A DNA stretch of 64,000 nt. It comes from Pseudoalteromonas rubra (lineage in GTDB: Bacteria > Pseudomonadota > Gammaproteobacteria > Enterobacterales > Alteromonadaceae). Position numbers and translations under genes: made by a program. Shown here one piece after another: positions 35,958 to 44,845 of this stretch. A model generated the notes under the pieces. The model was not told the DNA's origin, did not search any database, and worked only from the letters and a program-made list of their open reading frames with translations. Within the stretch, counting starts at the first letter, position 1. Each line of letters opens with the position of its first letter. The stretch covers positions 80,400 to 144,399 of the forward strand of contig NZ_JXYA01000011.1 in the NCBI RefSeq assembly GCF_000967655.1, written 5' to 3'.

Positions 35958-37260
35958 AATGTACTCCTAAAGACCATTCAGTGCGATCATAACTGTACAG
36001 TTGCAGTGAGCTGTCTTTGTCGTAATAAGCCAGCTTGGTTTCCAGGCCCCAGGCGGGGGTGATCTGGTATACCCAGCCCAGGTGAGCGATGTGGAGCGTT
36101 TCGTCCCGCACCTTTAAAAAGAAAGGATGTGCTGCGCGATGCTCTATATCACGGTACTGCACCCTGGCGTTAAGGCGGTGTGCATCATTGAGCCGATATA
36201 CCAAAGCGGCGCTTATGTGAGCGTAATCGCGCGCATAGTGCTCTGCTGTCGGCTCTTCTGCTGGCTGCCAGGTGTACCCTGCGCTGACACGGACCAGCCA
36301 GTTGCGGGCCGCACGACTGATGGCGAACCCGGAGGTATAAAGACGACTGTCGAGCTCGCTGTCTCTGACGTTATTTAGGTTAAACGCGCTGATATTCAGT
36401 GTGGCTGCCCAGTGTTCATCAATGGCATATCTGAGCGCGCCAAACACGCCGGCATCCTGCTGATAAGTTGCCGAATCGAGTGACATTACGCCCAACTGCG
36501 CGCCTAGATGAAGCTGCAGGTCATCGATATCCTGAACATAGCTGACATTGGCGCTGAGCTGGGTTCTGTCGAATTCATCACTGTCCTGATGGCGTTGATC
36601 CGACAGTTGTATATTGGCCCGCCATGCCTGGTGCTGAGTTTGTTGCCAGCGGCCATCAAAACGGTAGCTGGTGCGGGCAAAGGCATCTGAGGCTTCGCGA
36701 CTGCTGTCATCGAGTAAAATTGGCAGGCCGCCAATCACAATACGGTCATCGGTGGTCCCACTGTTGACGTTACTGTCGTGACCCAACGCCAGTGATACCC
36801 GATGCTTGAGCTGTTGCGCCATACTGGCCTGATTGTCCTCAATGGCATCCAGCGCGCGCTCAACTCTTTGTCTGAATTCATCGCTGAGTGAGGTCGCGAG
36901 CAGGCTATTGAGTGTGCTGGCAGCTTGTGGGTAGTTCTTTTGCTTGTTATAGGTTAAGCCAAGTAAATACAGGCTCGACTGGTGGTTAGGCTTGACTGCT
37001 AGCACACGCTCAAGTGCAAAAACGGCCTCGTTATAATGGCCCGTTTCGAGCGCGGCTCTGGCGTACAAAAAGTCGAATTCAGCATCGCCTGCGGCGGTTT
37101 CGAAGTGTGACTGCGCCAGTGCGTAGGCTTGTTCAAACTGGCCCTGATCCAGTGCTGATTTGAGTTGTGTGAGCGGCGTCGCTGCGGCCAGAGCGGCACT
37201 ATTGTGCAGTCCAACCAGTAAAACGACCGGAATAAACGCGCGATGAAGTAATAGCTGCAT
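35947..37260 (-). CDS. TPR plus beta-barrel outer-membrane protein (Slam-like)
   Basis: A 437-residue secreted protein, first gene of the six-gene operon. A signal peptide (1-26) is followed by TPR-type helical repeats (about 28-150: FEQAYALAQSHF, YNEAVFALERVLAVKPNHQSS, YPQAASTLN). A C-terminal region of about 280 residues has alternating-hydrophobic strands ending in WSLGVHYDF with a terminal Phe, typical of an outer-membrane barrel. The LGHDSNVN segment at the domain junction is also seen in surface lipoprotein assembly modulators (Slam). Because the operon encodes a giant lipoprotein, transfer of that lipoprotein to the cell surface is a testable proposal. Other TPR-barrel exporters cannot be excluded. 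Confidence 0.8.
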   Translation of the reverse strand: MQLLLHRAFIPVVLLVGLHNSAALAAATPLTQLKSALDQGQFEQAYALAQSHFETAAGDAEFDFLYARAALETGHYNEAVFALERVLAVKPNHQSSLYLLGLTYNKQKNYPQAASTLNSLLATSLSDEFRQRVERALDAIEDNQASMAQQLKHRVSLALGHDSNVNSGTTDDRIVIGGLPILLDDSSREASDAFARTSYRFDGRWQQTQHQAWRANIQLSDQRHQDSDEFDRTQLSANVSYVQDIDDLQLHLGAQLGVMSLDSATYQQDAGVFGALRYAIDEHWAATLNISAFNLNNVRDSELDSRLYTSGFAISRAARNWLVRVSAGYTWQPAEEPTAEHYARDYAHISAALVYRLNDAHRLNARVQYRDIEHRAAHPFFLKVRDETLHIAHLGWVYQITPAWGLETKLAYYDKDSSLQLYSYDRTEWSLGVHYDF

Positions 37261-37534
37261 AACAGATCACCCAAGGTTCGATTATTCTCTGGTACTGCCG
37301 GTCAACTTTGTTTGTAAGCATTATTTAATACTCAGGCGCAGTGCAGCGGCGACCTTAAGCTGCCATATTAAGCCACCGACAACACGCCACAGTATCACTG
37401 ATAAAGGCATAACCGCTTAATCTCTATCAGTTTTAAGTTAACGGACCAAGAGAGTGTGATTAAATTATAGACAGTGCTTGCAATAATTCACTCGAAGTTA
37501 CGGGTACAAATCATGTTTGTGTGATGATCTGAGT

Positions 37535-38296
37535 TTATTGAGGCTGGGTGTTGGCTGGCTGGCCTGCTTTGATCAGGGGGTAGTGTGCGCGCAGTTGCTG
37601 GTAGGTGCCATCCGCGATGATATCGCTGAGGCCCTGATTGAACTGCGCGATAAGCTGACGAGCACGCGGGTGGCTTTTGACAATGCCAATATGCAGTGGC
37701 CAGGATGCAACCACCTGAGTGTGTAAGGTAAAGGTGTCATGCTGAAAATGATGGCTGATGGCATAGGCCGCTGCAATGCGATCGGCGAGTAAACCATCGA
37801 CCCGGCCAAGGTCCAGCTGGCGCAGACACTCAGTTAAATGCAGTTGTGTGATAACACTGATATCTGGGTGTCCGCTAAGCAGGTTTTGATAGGCAAAACC
37901 ACGGATCATGCATACCCGTCTGCCAGCCAGAGAGCTTAGTCCGGAAAAAGACAGAGCCTGATCAGCACGCGAGATAAATATCAGCTCATTGTGTAAGTAG
38001 GCGTCGCTGAACAGGAATTGCTCTGATCTTTCGCGGGTATACCAAAGCGCCGGGATCAGGTCTATCTCGCCGTTTAACGCTAGCCGCATTGCCCTGCTGA
38101 ACGGGGCAACTTCCAGGGCAAAGGTTTCGCCGCTGCGCGCAAAGGCGGCGGCAACAATCTCATAGCTGAGGCCGCTATCATCGCTGTGCACATAGGGGGG
38201 CCACACGCTATGGCTCCCCAGCAGCATAGGTTTTGCAACGAGCGGGAAGGCGTTAAGCAGGCATAAAAACAGTGCCATGAATATCAACTTGCGCAC
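37535..38296 (-). CDS. periplasmic solute-binding protein, family 3-like
   Basis: A 253-residue protein with a signal peptide (LIFMALFLCLLNAFPLVA|KP) and the pattern of type 3 extracellular binding proteins: WPPYVHSDDSGLSYEIVAAAF, PFSRAMRLALNGEIDLIPALWYTRERSEQFLFSDAY, then the second lobe with a C-terminal hinge. No ABC permease or ATPase gene is nearby, so it may be an orphan receptor or work with a remote transporter, as is common for this family in Alteromonadales. Ligand unknown, possibly an amino acid. It is divergent from lspA. Confidence 0.85.
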   Translation of the reverse strand: MRKLIFMALFLCLLNAFPLVAKPMLLGSHSVWPPYVHSDDSGLSYEIVAAAFARSGETFALEVAPFSRAMRLALNGEIDLIPALWYTRERSEQFLFSDAYLHNELIFISRADQALSFSGLSSLAGRRVCMIRGFAYQNLLSGHPDISVITQLHLTECLRQLDLGRVDGLLADRIAAAYAISHHFQHDTFTLHTQVVASWPLHIGIVKSHPRARQLIAQFNQGLSDIIADGTYQQLRAHYPLIKAGQPANTQPQ

Positions 38297-38490
38297 AACA
38301 ACCTCCCTACTTACAGACTGATTTTAGTGTAGCTGAAATTGTCTCAATTGATATGCGCTGGCAAGTATTACGCGTAATTGTAATCTTGTGTTTCGGATCT
38401 GCTAAACAATGTAGATTTCACTTTGCCCGTCATGCCGATGTCACAATGGGCGTTTTATATTGGTTTATGGCCAACAAACAAAGACAACAC

Positions 38491-38997
38491 ATGATGACAA
38501 CAAAACAGCGTATATATTGGGTATCACTGATAGCCGGAGCGGGTCTGTGCCTGGATCAGCTTAGCAAATGGTTTGCCGGCTATTACCTCAATGGCTGGCA
38601 GATGACCAGCTACTGGTTTGATCTGGTGCGCCTGGGATATCGGGAAAACAGCGGGGTGTTTCTGAGCCTGGGCAGTGAGTTACCGCCGCCACTGCGCAGC
38701 GTCTTGTTTATTGGGGTGATAGGTTTGCTGCTTGTAGCGATATTAATGTACACGCTAAAAGGTGCTGAGCTAAACCGCAATCAAGTCACGGGCCTGTCTT
38801 TGGTGTTGTCAGGCGGGGTGAGTAATTTAATTGATCGGGTGCTGAACAATGGTGCGGTGATCGACTTTCTTAATCTGGGGCTTGGTGAGTTGCGAACGGG
38901 GGTGTTCAATATTGCCGATGTTGCGATCCTGTGCGGTGCGGTGATGGTGATCCTCTTCACCAGTCACAATCAACATGTGGCCACGCAGAAAACCTGA
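38491..38997 (+). CDS. lspA: signal peptidase II-like protein
   Basis: A 168-residue inner-membrane aspartyl protease that cleaves prolipoprotein signal peptides after lipid attachment. Four membrane helices are visible, with DQLSKWF in helix 1, RENSGVFLSLG (variant of the usual NxGAAF block), GGVSNLIDRV with the first catalytic Asp, and VFNIADVAI with the second. I chose the ATG at 38491 because upstream in-frame starts would add a polar, non-family stretch; no strong ribosome-binding site is seen. It is not in the usual ileS-lspA-fkpB operon, so it is probably an accessory copy. It is close to a gene set that encodes a giant lipoprotein. Confidence 0.85.
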   Translation: MMTTKQRIYWVSLIAGAGLCLDQLSKWFAGYYLNGWQMTSYWFDLVRLGYRENSGVFLSLGSELPPPLRSVLFIGVIGLLLVAILMYTLKGAELNRNQVTGLSLVLSGGVSNLIDRVLNNGAVIDFLNLGLGELRTGVFNIADVAILCGAVMVILFTSHNQHVATQKT

Positions 38998-39012
38998 CAT
39001 CAGCCACCTGCT

Positions 39013-39411
39013 TCATTGGCTGACGGGTAACTCGGAAGGTTTACTGAGCAGATAGGCCATGACCAGCAGCTCGGTCAGCGCCACGCCAAGCAGCACATAC
39101 CAGGGCGCTGTAGTCATACACAAGAGTATGAACCCAAACAACATACCCAAGCCTGCGCCCCATTTGCCTTTGACCGGTACCACCTGATGGGTGTGCCAGG
39201 CATGCAGTGTGGGACCAAACTTAGGGTGAGCCAGTAACCAGTTGGCCAGCTTAGGGTTCGAACGGGTAAAGCAGGCCAGCGCCAGAATAAAAAAAATGGT
39301 GGTTGGCATCACTGGCAGGGCCATGCCAATAAAGCCCAGTGCGACGCATAAGATCCCGGCAAGATGCAACCAGAAGCAACGGTTAAAGAGTTTTTGAGCG
39401 TGTTTTTTCAT
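39013..39411 (-). CDS. ybaN: YbaN-family (DUF454) inner-membrane protein
   Basis: A 132-residue protein of the DUF454/YbaN family, recognised from LGFIGMALPVMPTTIFFILALACFTRSNPKLANWLLAHPKFGPTLHAW split over helix, loop and basic segment. It has three to four membrane helices. The conserved polar loop follows helix 2. No biochemical function is established for the family. It is convergent with lspA (15-base gap) and upstream of nothing obvious. Confidence 0.9.
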   Translation of the reverse strand: MKKHAQKLFNRCFWLHLAGILCVALGFIGMALPVMPTTIFFILALACFTRSNPKLANWLLAHPKFGPTLHAWHTHQVVPVKGKWGAGLGMLFGFILLCMTTAPWYVLLGVALTELLVMAYLLSKPSELPVSQ

Positions 39412-39621
39412 CGCTGTCCTTCCCGGTTTTATCCCATGGGTTTATCTAGCTGTTACTTTTTTCATTATAGCCAAAAACACACGCACGAGTAGGCTGTGTA
39501 ATATTTCTGTGCTGCGTGTAATATTTGACCAATTTGCGCAGGGTAAATCGGATTGTATTCCAGGGCAGGATTGCAGAGGTCACATCTGGTGGTGTCGCTA
39601 AGTGTTAAAACGCAGGAGGAA

Positions 39622-39643
39622 GCAGCAGCCGATGGGCTGCTGC
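39622..39643 (-). terminator. hairpin after the porin gene
   Basis: A perfect 9-bp stem GCAGCAGCC/GGCTGCTGC with loop GATG lies 12 bases past the porin stop codon. The leftward side is TTCCTCC, a weak U-tract. Confidence 0.5.
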
Positions 39644-39654
39644 CATGTGGGTAT

Positions 39655-40926
39655 TTAGAAGTAATAACCAATATTGATATTAAAACGACGCTCCGTTTCA
39701 TCGCTGTTACCCGCGATGGAGCCGCCCACAAACGGCTGATTTTTCGCAAGCACATAATCGATATAGGTAAAGAAGGCACCGGCAGAGAGTGACACGCCAG
39801 TCACGTTCATCCAGGTGTCTTCGCTGTCGTCCGACTTATCATAGATAATGCCGTAGTCATTGTAGAATTGCAGGCCTGTGATAGGGCCAAATTTCACAGG
39901 CAAGCTGTAGGCTAGGTTGGCATTGCTCATGGTTGCTTCGGCCGCAATGGAATCGAAAAATGCATACGCGCCAACCGCCATGCGTGTAGCTGGTGTGTCG
40001 ACGTCATACTCGTATTCGCCATGCTGCAATTGTAAATTCCAGGGGCCATAGTTACCGTTCAGGTGAATTGCCCAGGCCATGTAATCACCGGCACTGTCGG
40101 TGCCATCATGCAGGCCGCCACTCAGGCCGGATACGCCCACCTCTGTGGTGCCCCCTTTGTGTTTAAAGTGATAGGCATAACGACCTGCAAAGGTGTTGTA
40201 TTCGCCCAGCGGCTGCGTGGGGTCATCGTATACGCCGTCTCCTGCTTTACGAAAACCGACGATGTCGTAGGAATAGCGGTCGCTGCGATCTTCGACATAG
40301 CCGTCCACACCACCGAGTTCGTCATTCTTAAAAAAGCCCAGATCCAGCTGCCAGTTGTCGGCAACTTTGCGCTTAAATAACACACCCATATCGTGGTCGT
40401 CTTCTAACCCAATATAATAAGTGGTGTTAAAAAAGTAATTGTGAGAATTATAAGGCCAGTTACCAAAGGGCACTTTGGTCATGCCCACCTGAGCCTGCCA
40501 GTCTTTGGCAAAATCATAGTGTAAATAGGCATACTTGACTGCGGTCATGTAGTCGAAAAAGCGGATCTCGGCGTTGAGGCCAAAGCCACCCACGTTGCCC
40601 GAAAAGTTCAGTCGAAAAATATCGAAGTCAAAGTCACCGCCACGATTTTTGTTGTCGTCATCGTAGGAGGTGTGGCTGAGGTTGGTCCGAACTGCGCCAC
40701 CCACTTTAATACTGGGTTTGGCAGGCGCCGTCTGCTGTGCCTTTTTATCGGCCTTTGCTTGTGCTTTTTCACGTGCTTGCTCACGTTCCATTTTATGAAC
40801 TTTCTGCTGGAGCAGTTCTAGCTGCTTCTTTAGCTGTGCCAGTTCATCTTCGCTGGCAATGGCAGGGCCAGAAGACAACATCATAGCGCCGCACAGAGCC
40901 GTCATGAGTCGAGAGAGTTTTAGCAT
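39655..40926 (-). CDS. outer-membrane porin with N-terminal coiled coil
   Basis: A 423-residue porin. A signal peptide (1-24, ends AIA|SED) is followed by a Lys/Glu/Gln-rich coiled coil (about 27-70), a layout shared with DcaP-like and phosphate-selective (OprP-like) porins where it helps trimer formation. A long series of amphipathic strands follows, rich in aromatic girdle residues, ending in RRFNINIGYYF with a terminal Phe for BAM recognition. Substrate is not evident. The gene stands alone, and a palindromic site lies in the gap to the divergent chemoreceptor. Confidence 0.88.
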   Translation of the reverse strand: MLKLSRLMTALCGAMMLSSGPAIASEDELAQLKKQLELLQQKVHKMEREQAREKAQAKADKKAQQTAPAKPSIKVGGAVRTNLSHTSYDDDNKNRGGDFDFDIFRLNFSGNVGGFGLNAEIRFFDYMTAVKYAYLHYDFAKDWQAQVGMTKVPFGNWPYNSHNYFFNTTYYIGLEDDHDMGVLFKRKVADNWQLDLGFFKNDELGGVDGYVEDRSDRYSYDIVGFRKAGDGVYDDPTQPLGEYNTFAGRYAYHFKHKGGTTEVGVSGLSGGLHDGTDSAGDYMAWAIHLNGNYGPWNLQLQHGEYEYDVDTPATRMAVGAYAFFDSIAAEATMSNANLAYSLPVKFGPITGLQFYNDYGIIYDKSDDSEDTWMNVTGVSLSAGAFFTYIDYVLAKNQPFVGGSIAGNSDETERRFNINIGYYF

Positions 40927-41044
40927 GGGAGAACACCCGTTTGTTTGAGTTAGTGAGAATAAATTACCTCTAAATAGCCTAGACTATCCGCGCTCAGGTT
41001 CCAAGTAATTGGCCGTGGGCGGAGGGAAATTTCCTGAATCTTTG

Positions 41045-41062
41045 GATAGTTGCACAACTATC
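41045..41062. promoter_or_regulatory. 18-bp palindromic operator candidate
   Basis: GATAGTTG-CA-CAACTATC is a perfect palindrome in the gap between the porin and the chemoreceptor genes. Its size and symmetry suit a dimeric repressor of the MarR, TetR or LysR type. No matching regulator gene is adjacent. Confidence 0.4.
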
Positions 41063-41165
41063 AACTATATTTTCGACTAGTATCGTGCGCTTTAATTAGC
41101 AACAGTCGGTATGCGCGTTTTCAGCGCGTTGGCGCAGTTAATTAGCCCTGTGAGGAATCCACCCT

Positions 41166-43124
41166 ATGACCATTTCGCAAAAGCTCAGGCTGGCTTTTAT
41201 CGTTGCCATCGTCTCGCCTATTTTAATTATTGCCGTTTTGATTGTGACCCAAACCCGACAACTGGCGCTCGATAAGTTTGTTGAAATGAGTGGTCGGGAA
41301 GCCTTACAGGTTGATAACGGGATTGGCATGTTTTTCGATGAGATAGCCAAAAATGTGGAATTTTTGGCCACTAACCCGAAACTTACCCGGGCACAAAGCG
41401 AGGTGCAGGTTTACACCAATAAAAGCACCGCCAGTCAGCTTAACTCCCGCGCAGGCAGTGAGGTTGAGCAGGCCGTCTACGACCTGTTTGAGCGCTTTGG
41501 TGATACCCATCCGGGCATCGCTTATATCTATTTTGGTAACACCGAAGGGGGCTATATCCAGTGGCCACAGGGCGAGGTAAGCGCAAACTACGATCCGCGG
41601 CCAAGGCCCTGGTATCGCAGCGGACAAGCGGCCAATGGTAAAACCACCATGACTGATGCGTATTATTGGGCCCCCGATGACATGGCCATTGTATCAACCG
41701 TGCGCTCGGTCAGATCGAATGGCCGGGAGATTGGCGTGACGGGCATGGATGTGTCTTTGCAGGGTCTGACCAAGATCATTCGGGAGGTTAAACTGGGCGA
41801 AACGGGCTACCTGATGCTGGTGGAAGACACAGGTAAAATACTGGTTGATGCCAAACACAGCGACTACCGTTTTAAAGACGTAAAACAGGTCGAGAATGGT
41901 TTGTATAAGACCCTTGCCGCCAATCAGTCTGGCTTATATGAAATCCAGATTGAAGGCGTCGACTACTTTGCCAGCATTTATACCTCAAAGAAACTGGGCT
42001 GGAAGTTCATTGCCTTTGTGGAGCAAAGCGAAGTGATGGCCGCAGCCAATGCCATGACCTGGACGCTGGTGGTGCTCAGCGTGGTGCTGGTGGCTTTGTT
42101 TGTAGTGCTGGCGAATTACATTGCGCATGTGTTATCCGGTCCCATCGTAGAAGTCAGTGATGGCCTGACCATCATTTCTCAGGGCGGGGGAGACTTGACC
42201 CAGCGCCTGCAAGTCGACAGCAAAGATGAAACCGGCAAGCTGGCCGATAGCTTTAACAGTTTTCTTAACCTGATAGCACAACTGGTGATTGACATTAATG
42301 CCTGTGCCCAGCAGCTCAATCAAACCGCGCGTGCGACGGCGACGGAGTCGGAAGAGCTGACCAGCTCCACTGCCCAGCAGCAGCAGGCGCTGGAAATGGC
42401 TGCAACGGCCATTAATCAAATGGCGGCGACTGCTAACGAAGTGGCGTCCAGCTGTGCCAATGCCGCTGAGCTGGCGACGCAAACCCAACAGGCCTCGGAG
42501 CTGGGCCAGTCTGTGATGTCGGAAGCGGTAGACAGTGTGGCGGCGCTGTCGGATGTGATCAAACGGGCCACGTCTGACATTAACCAGCTGGACAGTGAAA
42601 GTGAGAACATTATGTCGATCCTGAGCGTGATCAGAGGGATTGCCGAGCAAACCAATTTGCTGGCGTTGAATGCGGCCATTGAGGCTGCCCGGGCGGGTGA
42701 GCATGGTCGCGGCTTTGCAGTGGTTGCCGACGAAGTCAGGGCGTTGTCGCAGCGCACCTCAGAGTCGACCGAAGAAATTGCCTCGCAGCTCGACAAGTTG
42801 AGAAAAATGACAGAAGGGGTATCGCAGGATATGCGCAGCAGTTTGACCCGCACAGACAAAACGGTCGAGCTGACCGGCTCTGCGCAAAGTCAGTTCAGCG
42901 AAATCACTCAGTCTATTCAGACCATCAGTGATCTGAACACGCAAATTGCCACCGCAGCGGAGGAGCAACAGCACGTTGCAGAAGACATTAACCGCAATGT
43001 AATTGAAATAAAAAATGCCGCAGACAGCGTGAGCGATGTGGCGAATAACACCAGCGAAAATGGCGATAAAATGCAGCGTTTATCTGAGCAATTAACCCAG
43101 CTGGTTGGCCAGTTCAAAGTGTGA
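41166..43124 (+). CDS. methyl-accepting chemotaxis protein with Cache sensor
   Basis: A 652-residue chemoreceptor. Membrane helix 1 (about 9-31) leads to a double-Cache periplasmic domain (about 35-290; [37 protein letters not shown]), then helix 2 (about 296-320), a HAMP domain ([14 protein letters not shown] to SFNSF) and the signalling domain. The highly conserved hairpin tip [21 protein letters not shown] is present, in the class with 40-heptad-like length, together with methylation-region Glu/Gln stretches. dCache receptors commonly bind amino acids or other small metabolites. No CheR tether pentapeptide is seen at the C-terminus. Confidence 0.95.
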   Translation: MTISQKLRLAFIVAIVSPILIIAVLIVTQTRQLALDKFVEMSGREALQVDNGIGMFFDEIAKNVEFLATNPKLTRAQSEVQVYTNKSTASQLNSRAGSEVEQAVYDLFERFGDTHPGIAYIYFGNTEGGYIQWPQGEVSANYDPRPRPWYRSGQAANGKTTMTDAYYWAPDDMAIVSTVRSVRSNGREIGVTGMDVSLQGLTKIIREVKLGETGYLMLVEDTGKILVDAKHSDYRFKDVKQVENGLYKTLAANQSGLYEIQIEGVDYFASIYTSKKLGWKFIAFVEQSEVMAAANAMTWTLVVLSVVLVALFVVLANYIAHVLSGPIVEVSDGLTIISQGGGDLTQRLQVDSKDETGKLADSFNSFLNLIAQLVIDINACAQQLNQTARATATESEELTSSTAQQQQALEMAATAINQMAATANEVASSCANAAELATQTQQASELGQSVMSEAVDSVAALSDVIKRATSDINQLDSESENIMSILSVIRGIAEQTNLLALNAAIEAARAGEHGRGFAVVADEVRALSQRTSESTEEIASQLDKLRKMTEGVSQDMRSSLTRTDKTVELTGSAQSQFSEITQSIQTISDLNTQIATAAEEQQHVAEDINRNVIEIKNAADSVSDVANNTSENGDKMQRLSEQLTQLVGQFKV

Positions 43125-43231
43125 TGGCAGCCCCACGTGATGAATATCACTCATATTCGCTGGGTGGCTCTTACGCCGCCCAGACATTTTAGGTAAGGTA
43201 GTGCCAGTTTTAGTTTAAAAATAGGTGTTAT

Positions 43232-44086
43232 ATGGAACTTTCTGCCTCAGTAAAATTGGCACGTACCGAGTCCGGCCTGGAGTATTTTGACGTTAACGGA
43301 CCGCTGTGTCAGGCCAAAATTTATCTTCAGGGTGCACAGATCACCGAATTCATTCCAGCAGGGCAGAAAAACCTGCTGTGGGTCTCCGAGGACGAAACCT
43401 ATCTCGAAGGTCAGTCTATCCGCGGCGGTATCCCGATTTGCTGGCCCTGGTTTGGTGTACATGCTGAACCCGACTGGCCGGCACACGGTTTTGCGCGCAA
43501 GCAGGTTTGGCGTGCAGAGCGGGTTGAAGAAGACGAGTCGGCTATCCGCATTGTCTTGTCTTTACCAATGGTCAGCATAGATCGCACTTTCTGGCCCCAT
43601 GAATCCAGTTTGACGGTCGAGTTTGTGCTCAGTGATCAGCTTGAAGTCAAACTCACTAATACCAACACCGGCAGCGAAACCTTTTCATTGACTCAGGCGC
43701 TGCATACTTACTTTCCAACTCCGGCAATAGCGCAAACCCGCGTGGATGGCCTGCAAGGCGCACAGTATATCGAGTTTGGTGAAGGGCCCTTTACTCAGGA
43801 TGAAGTGGTCACTTTTGCCCGCGAAACCGATATGGTCTATACCCAGGCACCTGAAGTACAAATCATTGAAACGCCGGACGGCAAGATTGAAGTCGGCCGT
43901 GAGCATTCAAGCTCCTGCGTGTTGTGGAACCCCTGGATAGAAAAGTCGAAACGTCTGAGCAACTTCCGTGATGACGAATACCACACTATGCTGTGCCTTG
44001 AAGCGGCTAATGTGATGGACGACGCCGTCACCCTGGCCCCGGGCGAATCCCACACCCTAACCACCAAAATCTGTTGGCTTCAGTAA
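43232..44086 (+). CDS. yeaD: D-hexose-6-phosphate mutarotase
   Basis: A 284-residue aldose-1-epimerase-fold enzyme of the YeaD type, which interconverts the anomers of glucose-6-phosphate and related sugars. Family features: GAQITEFIPAGQKNLLWVSE, RGGIPICWPWFGVH, HGFARKQVW with the active-site His, LTQALHTYF with the second His, and the late acidic VLWNPW/LCLEAAN region. The ribosome-binding AGGTG precedes the ATG. It is followed directly by the repeat cluster. Confidence 0.92.
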   Translation: MELSASVKLARTESGLEYFDVNGPLCQAKIYLQGAQITEFIPAGQKNLLWVSEDETYLEGQSIRGGIPICWPWFGVHAEPDWPAHGFARKQVWRAERVEEDESAIRIVLSLPMVSIDRTFWPHESSLTVEFVLSDQLEVKLTNTNTGSETFSLTQALHTYFPTPAIAQTRVDGLQGAQYIEFGEGPFTQDEVVTFARETDMVYTQAPEVQIIETPDGKIEVGREHSSSCVLWNPWIEKSKRLSNFRDDEYHTMLCLEAANVMDDAVTLAPGESHTLTTKICWLQ

Positions 44087-44150
44087 GACCGAAGCAACGC
44101 TTCGCAGCGATCGTGCAAAGTCGCGCTTTAGCGCGGCCTTTGCGCAAGGG
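44086..44150. repeat. REP-like intergenic repeat, copy 1
   Basis: Starts at AGACCGAAGC immediately at the mutarotase stop codon. It contains the hairpin CGAAGC-AAC-GCTTCG and a second stem with CGCG arms (GTCGCGCTTTAGCGCGGC), and ends GCGCAAGGG. It matches copy 2 with only a few changes. Confidence 0.75.
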
Positions 44151-44224
44151 TGAGCAACGTCTCGAATCTTGTGAGTGCGCGCAGCAAGATTAGTTGCAAA
44201 CGTGAGGCCGCGGATGGCCGAACC

Positions 44225-44371
44225 GGACGCCTCCCACATGGATGTGCATCCACTCGTCGCTATGTGACACGTCTTTGTGGATACCACATTGGAACGCTGC
44301 GCCATTCACCTTGAACTGATACCTTAAGACCCGAACCTGATGCCCTCCACATGGAAGTGTGCCCACTTGTA
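44225..44371. repeat. degenerate repeat pair with CACATGG core
   Basis: CTCCCACATGGATGTGCATCC (about 44230-44250, 21 bases shown in part here only as its core CACATGGATGTG) recurs in altered form as CTCCACATGGAAGTGTGCCC near 44345. Both are followed by CACTCGTC or CACTTGTAC. They lie between REP-like copies 1 and 2. Confidence 0.5.
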
Positions 44372-44380
44372 CCTCAACAC

Positions 44381-44447
44381 AGACCGAAGCAACGCTTCGC
44401 AGCTATCGTGCAAAGTCGCGTTTTAGCGCGGCCTTTGCGCAAGGGGG
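44381..44447. repeat. REP-like intergenic repeat, copy 2
   Basis: Nearly identical to copy 1 from AGACCGAAGC through GCGCAAGGG, with substitutions in the spacer after the first hairpin and in the second loop. It is adjacent to another hairpin at 44453-44474. Confidence 0.75.
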
Positions 44448-44452
44448 AGCAG

Positions 44453-44474
44453 ATCCCGGCTCGCGGGCCGGGAT
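44453..44474. repeat. ATCCCGGC hairpin repeat
   Basis: ATCCCGGC (44453-44460) pairs perfectly with GCCGGGAT (44467-44474) around TCGCGG and is followed by GACAGT. This is the common type of dispersed bacterial hairpin ending in GGGATGACAGT. Confidence 0.6.
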
Positions 44475-44480
44475 GACAGT

Positions 44481-44531
44481 GTGCTTCGCAGATACCTTGT
44501 AAAATCATGTTTTTACGCGGCCTTTGCGTGA
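44481..44531. repeat. REP-like intergenic repeat, decayed copy 3
   Basis: GTGCTTCGCAGATACC... through TTTTTACGCGGCCTTTGCGTGAG aligns with the right three quarters of copies 1 and 2 but with many changes. Confidence 0.55.
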
Positions 44532-44598
44532 GATGAAATGGGCTTCTTTAGCTAGTGCAGCGCCGTTTGCGATGAAACCCTACGCTGCTATCTTACAC

Positions 44599-44642
44599 TC
44601 GACACTTCGTCATCCCGTGCTCGACACTTCGTCATCCCGTGC
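44599..44642. repeat. 22-bp tandem direct repeat, two copies
   Basis: The unit beginning TCGACACTTCG and ending CATCCCGTGC occurs at 44599-44620 and exactly again at 44621-44642, followed by a third start TCGACACGGGAG. The last junction forms a CCCGTG-CTCGA-CACGGG hairpin. Confidence 0.75.
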
Positions 44643-44708
44643 TCGACACGGGAGCTACTTAAAGCCATATAGCTGTTTGAATACTCAGCAAACTAGTCTG
44701 TCAGCAGT

Positions 44709-44742
44709 GCCCAGCTCGGCGTCCCCAACTCGGCGTCCCCAA
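44709..44742. repeat. 14-bp tandem repeat
   Basis: CCCCAACTCGGCGT at 44723-44736 is preceded by a near copy (GCCCAGCTCGGCGT) and followed by a partial one (CCCCAACTTACG). This lies about 100 bases upstream of the response-regulator start. Confidence 0.6.
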
Positions 44743-44845
44743 CTTACGAATGCAAGCCACAGATAGGACAAGCGCCTGTCAGGTGCTTTTCGTCTTTGCC
44801 AATTTCCCGTATTCTGCACACAGTGATAAACGAACAGGGAATACG

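Noticed and set aside
44086..44742. CRISPR array
   Set aside because: The repeats differ in type and length, spacers are not of uniform size, and there are no cas genes.
44750..44845. Longer start for the sigma-54 regulator
   Set aside because: The extra 32 codons run through repeat-derived sequence, and the ATG at 44846 has a good AGGGA and begins the receiver domain exactly.
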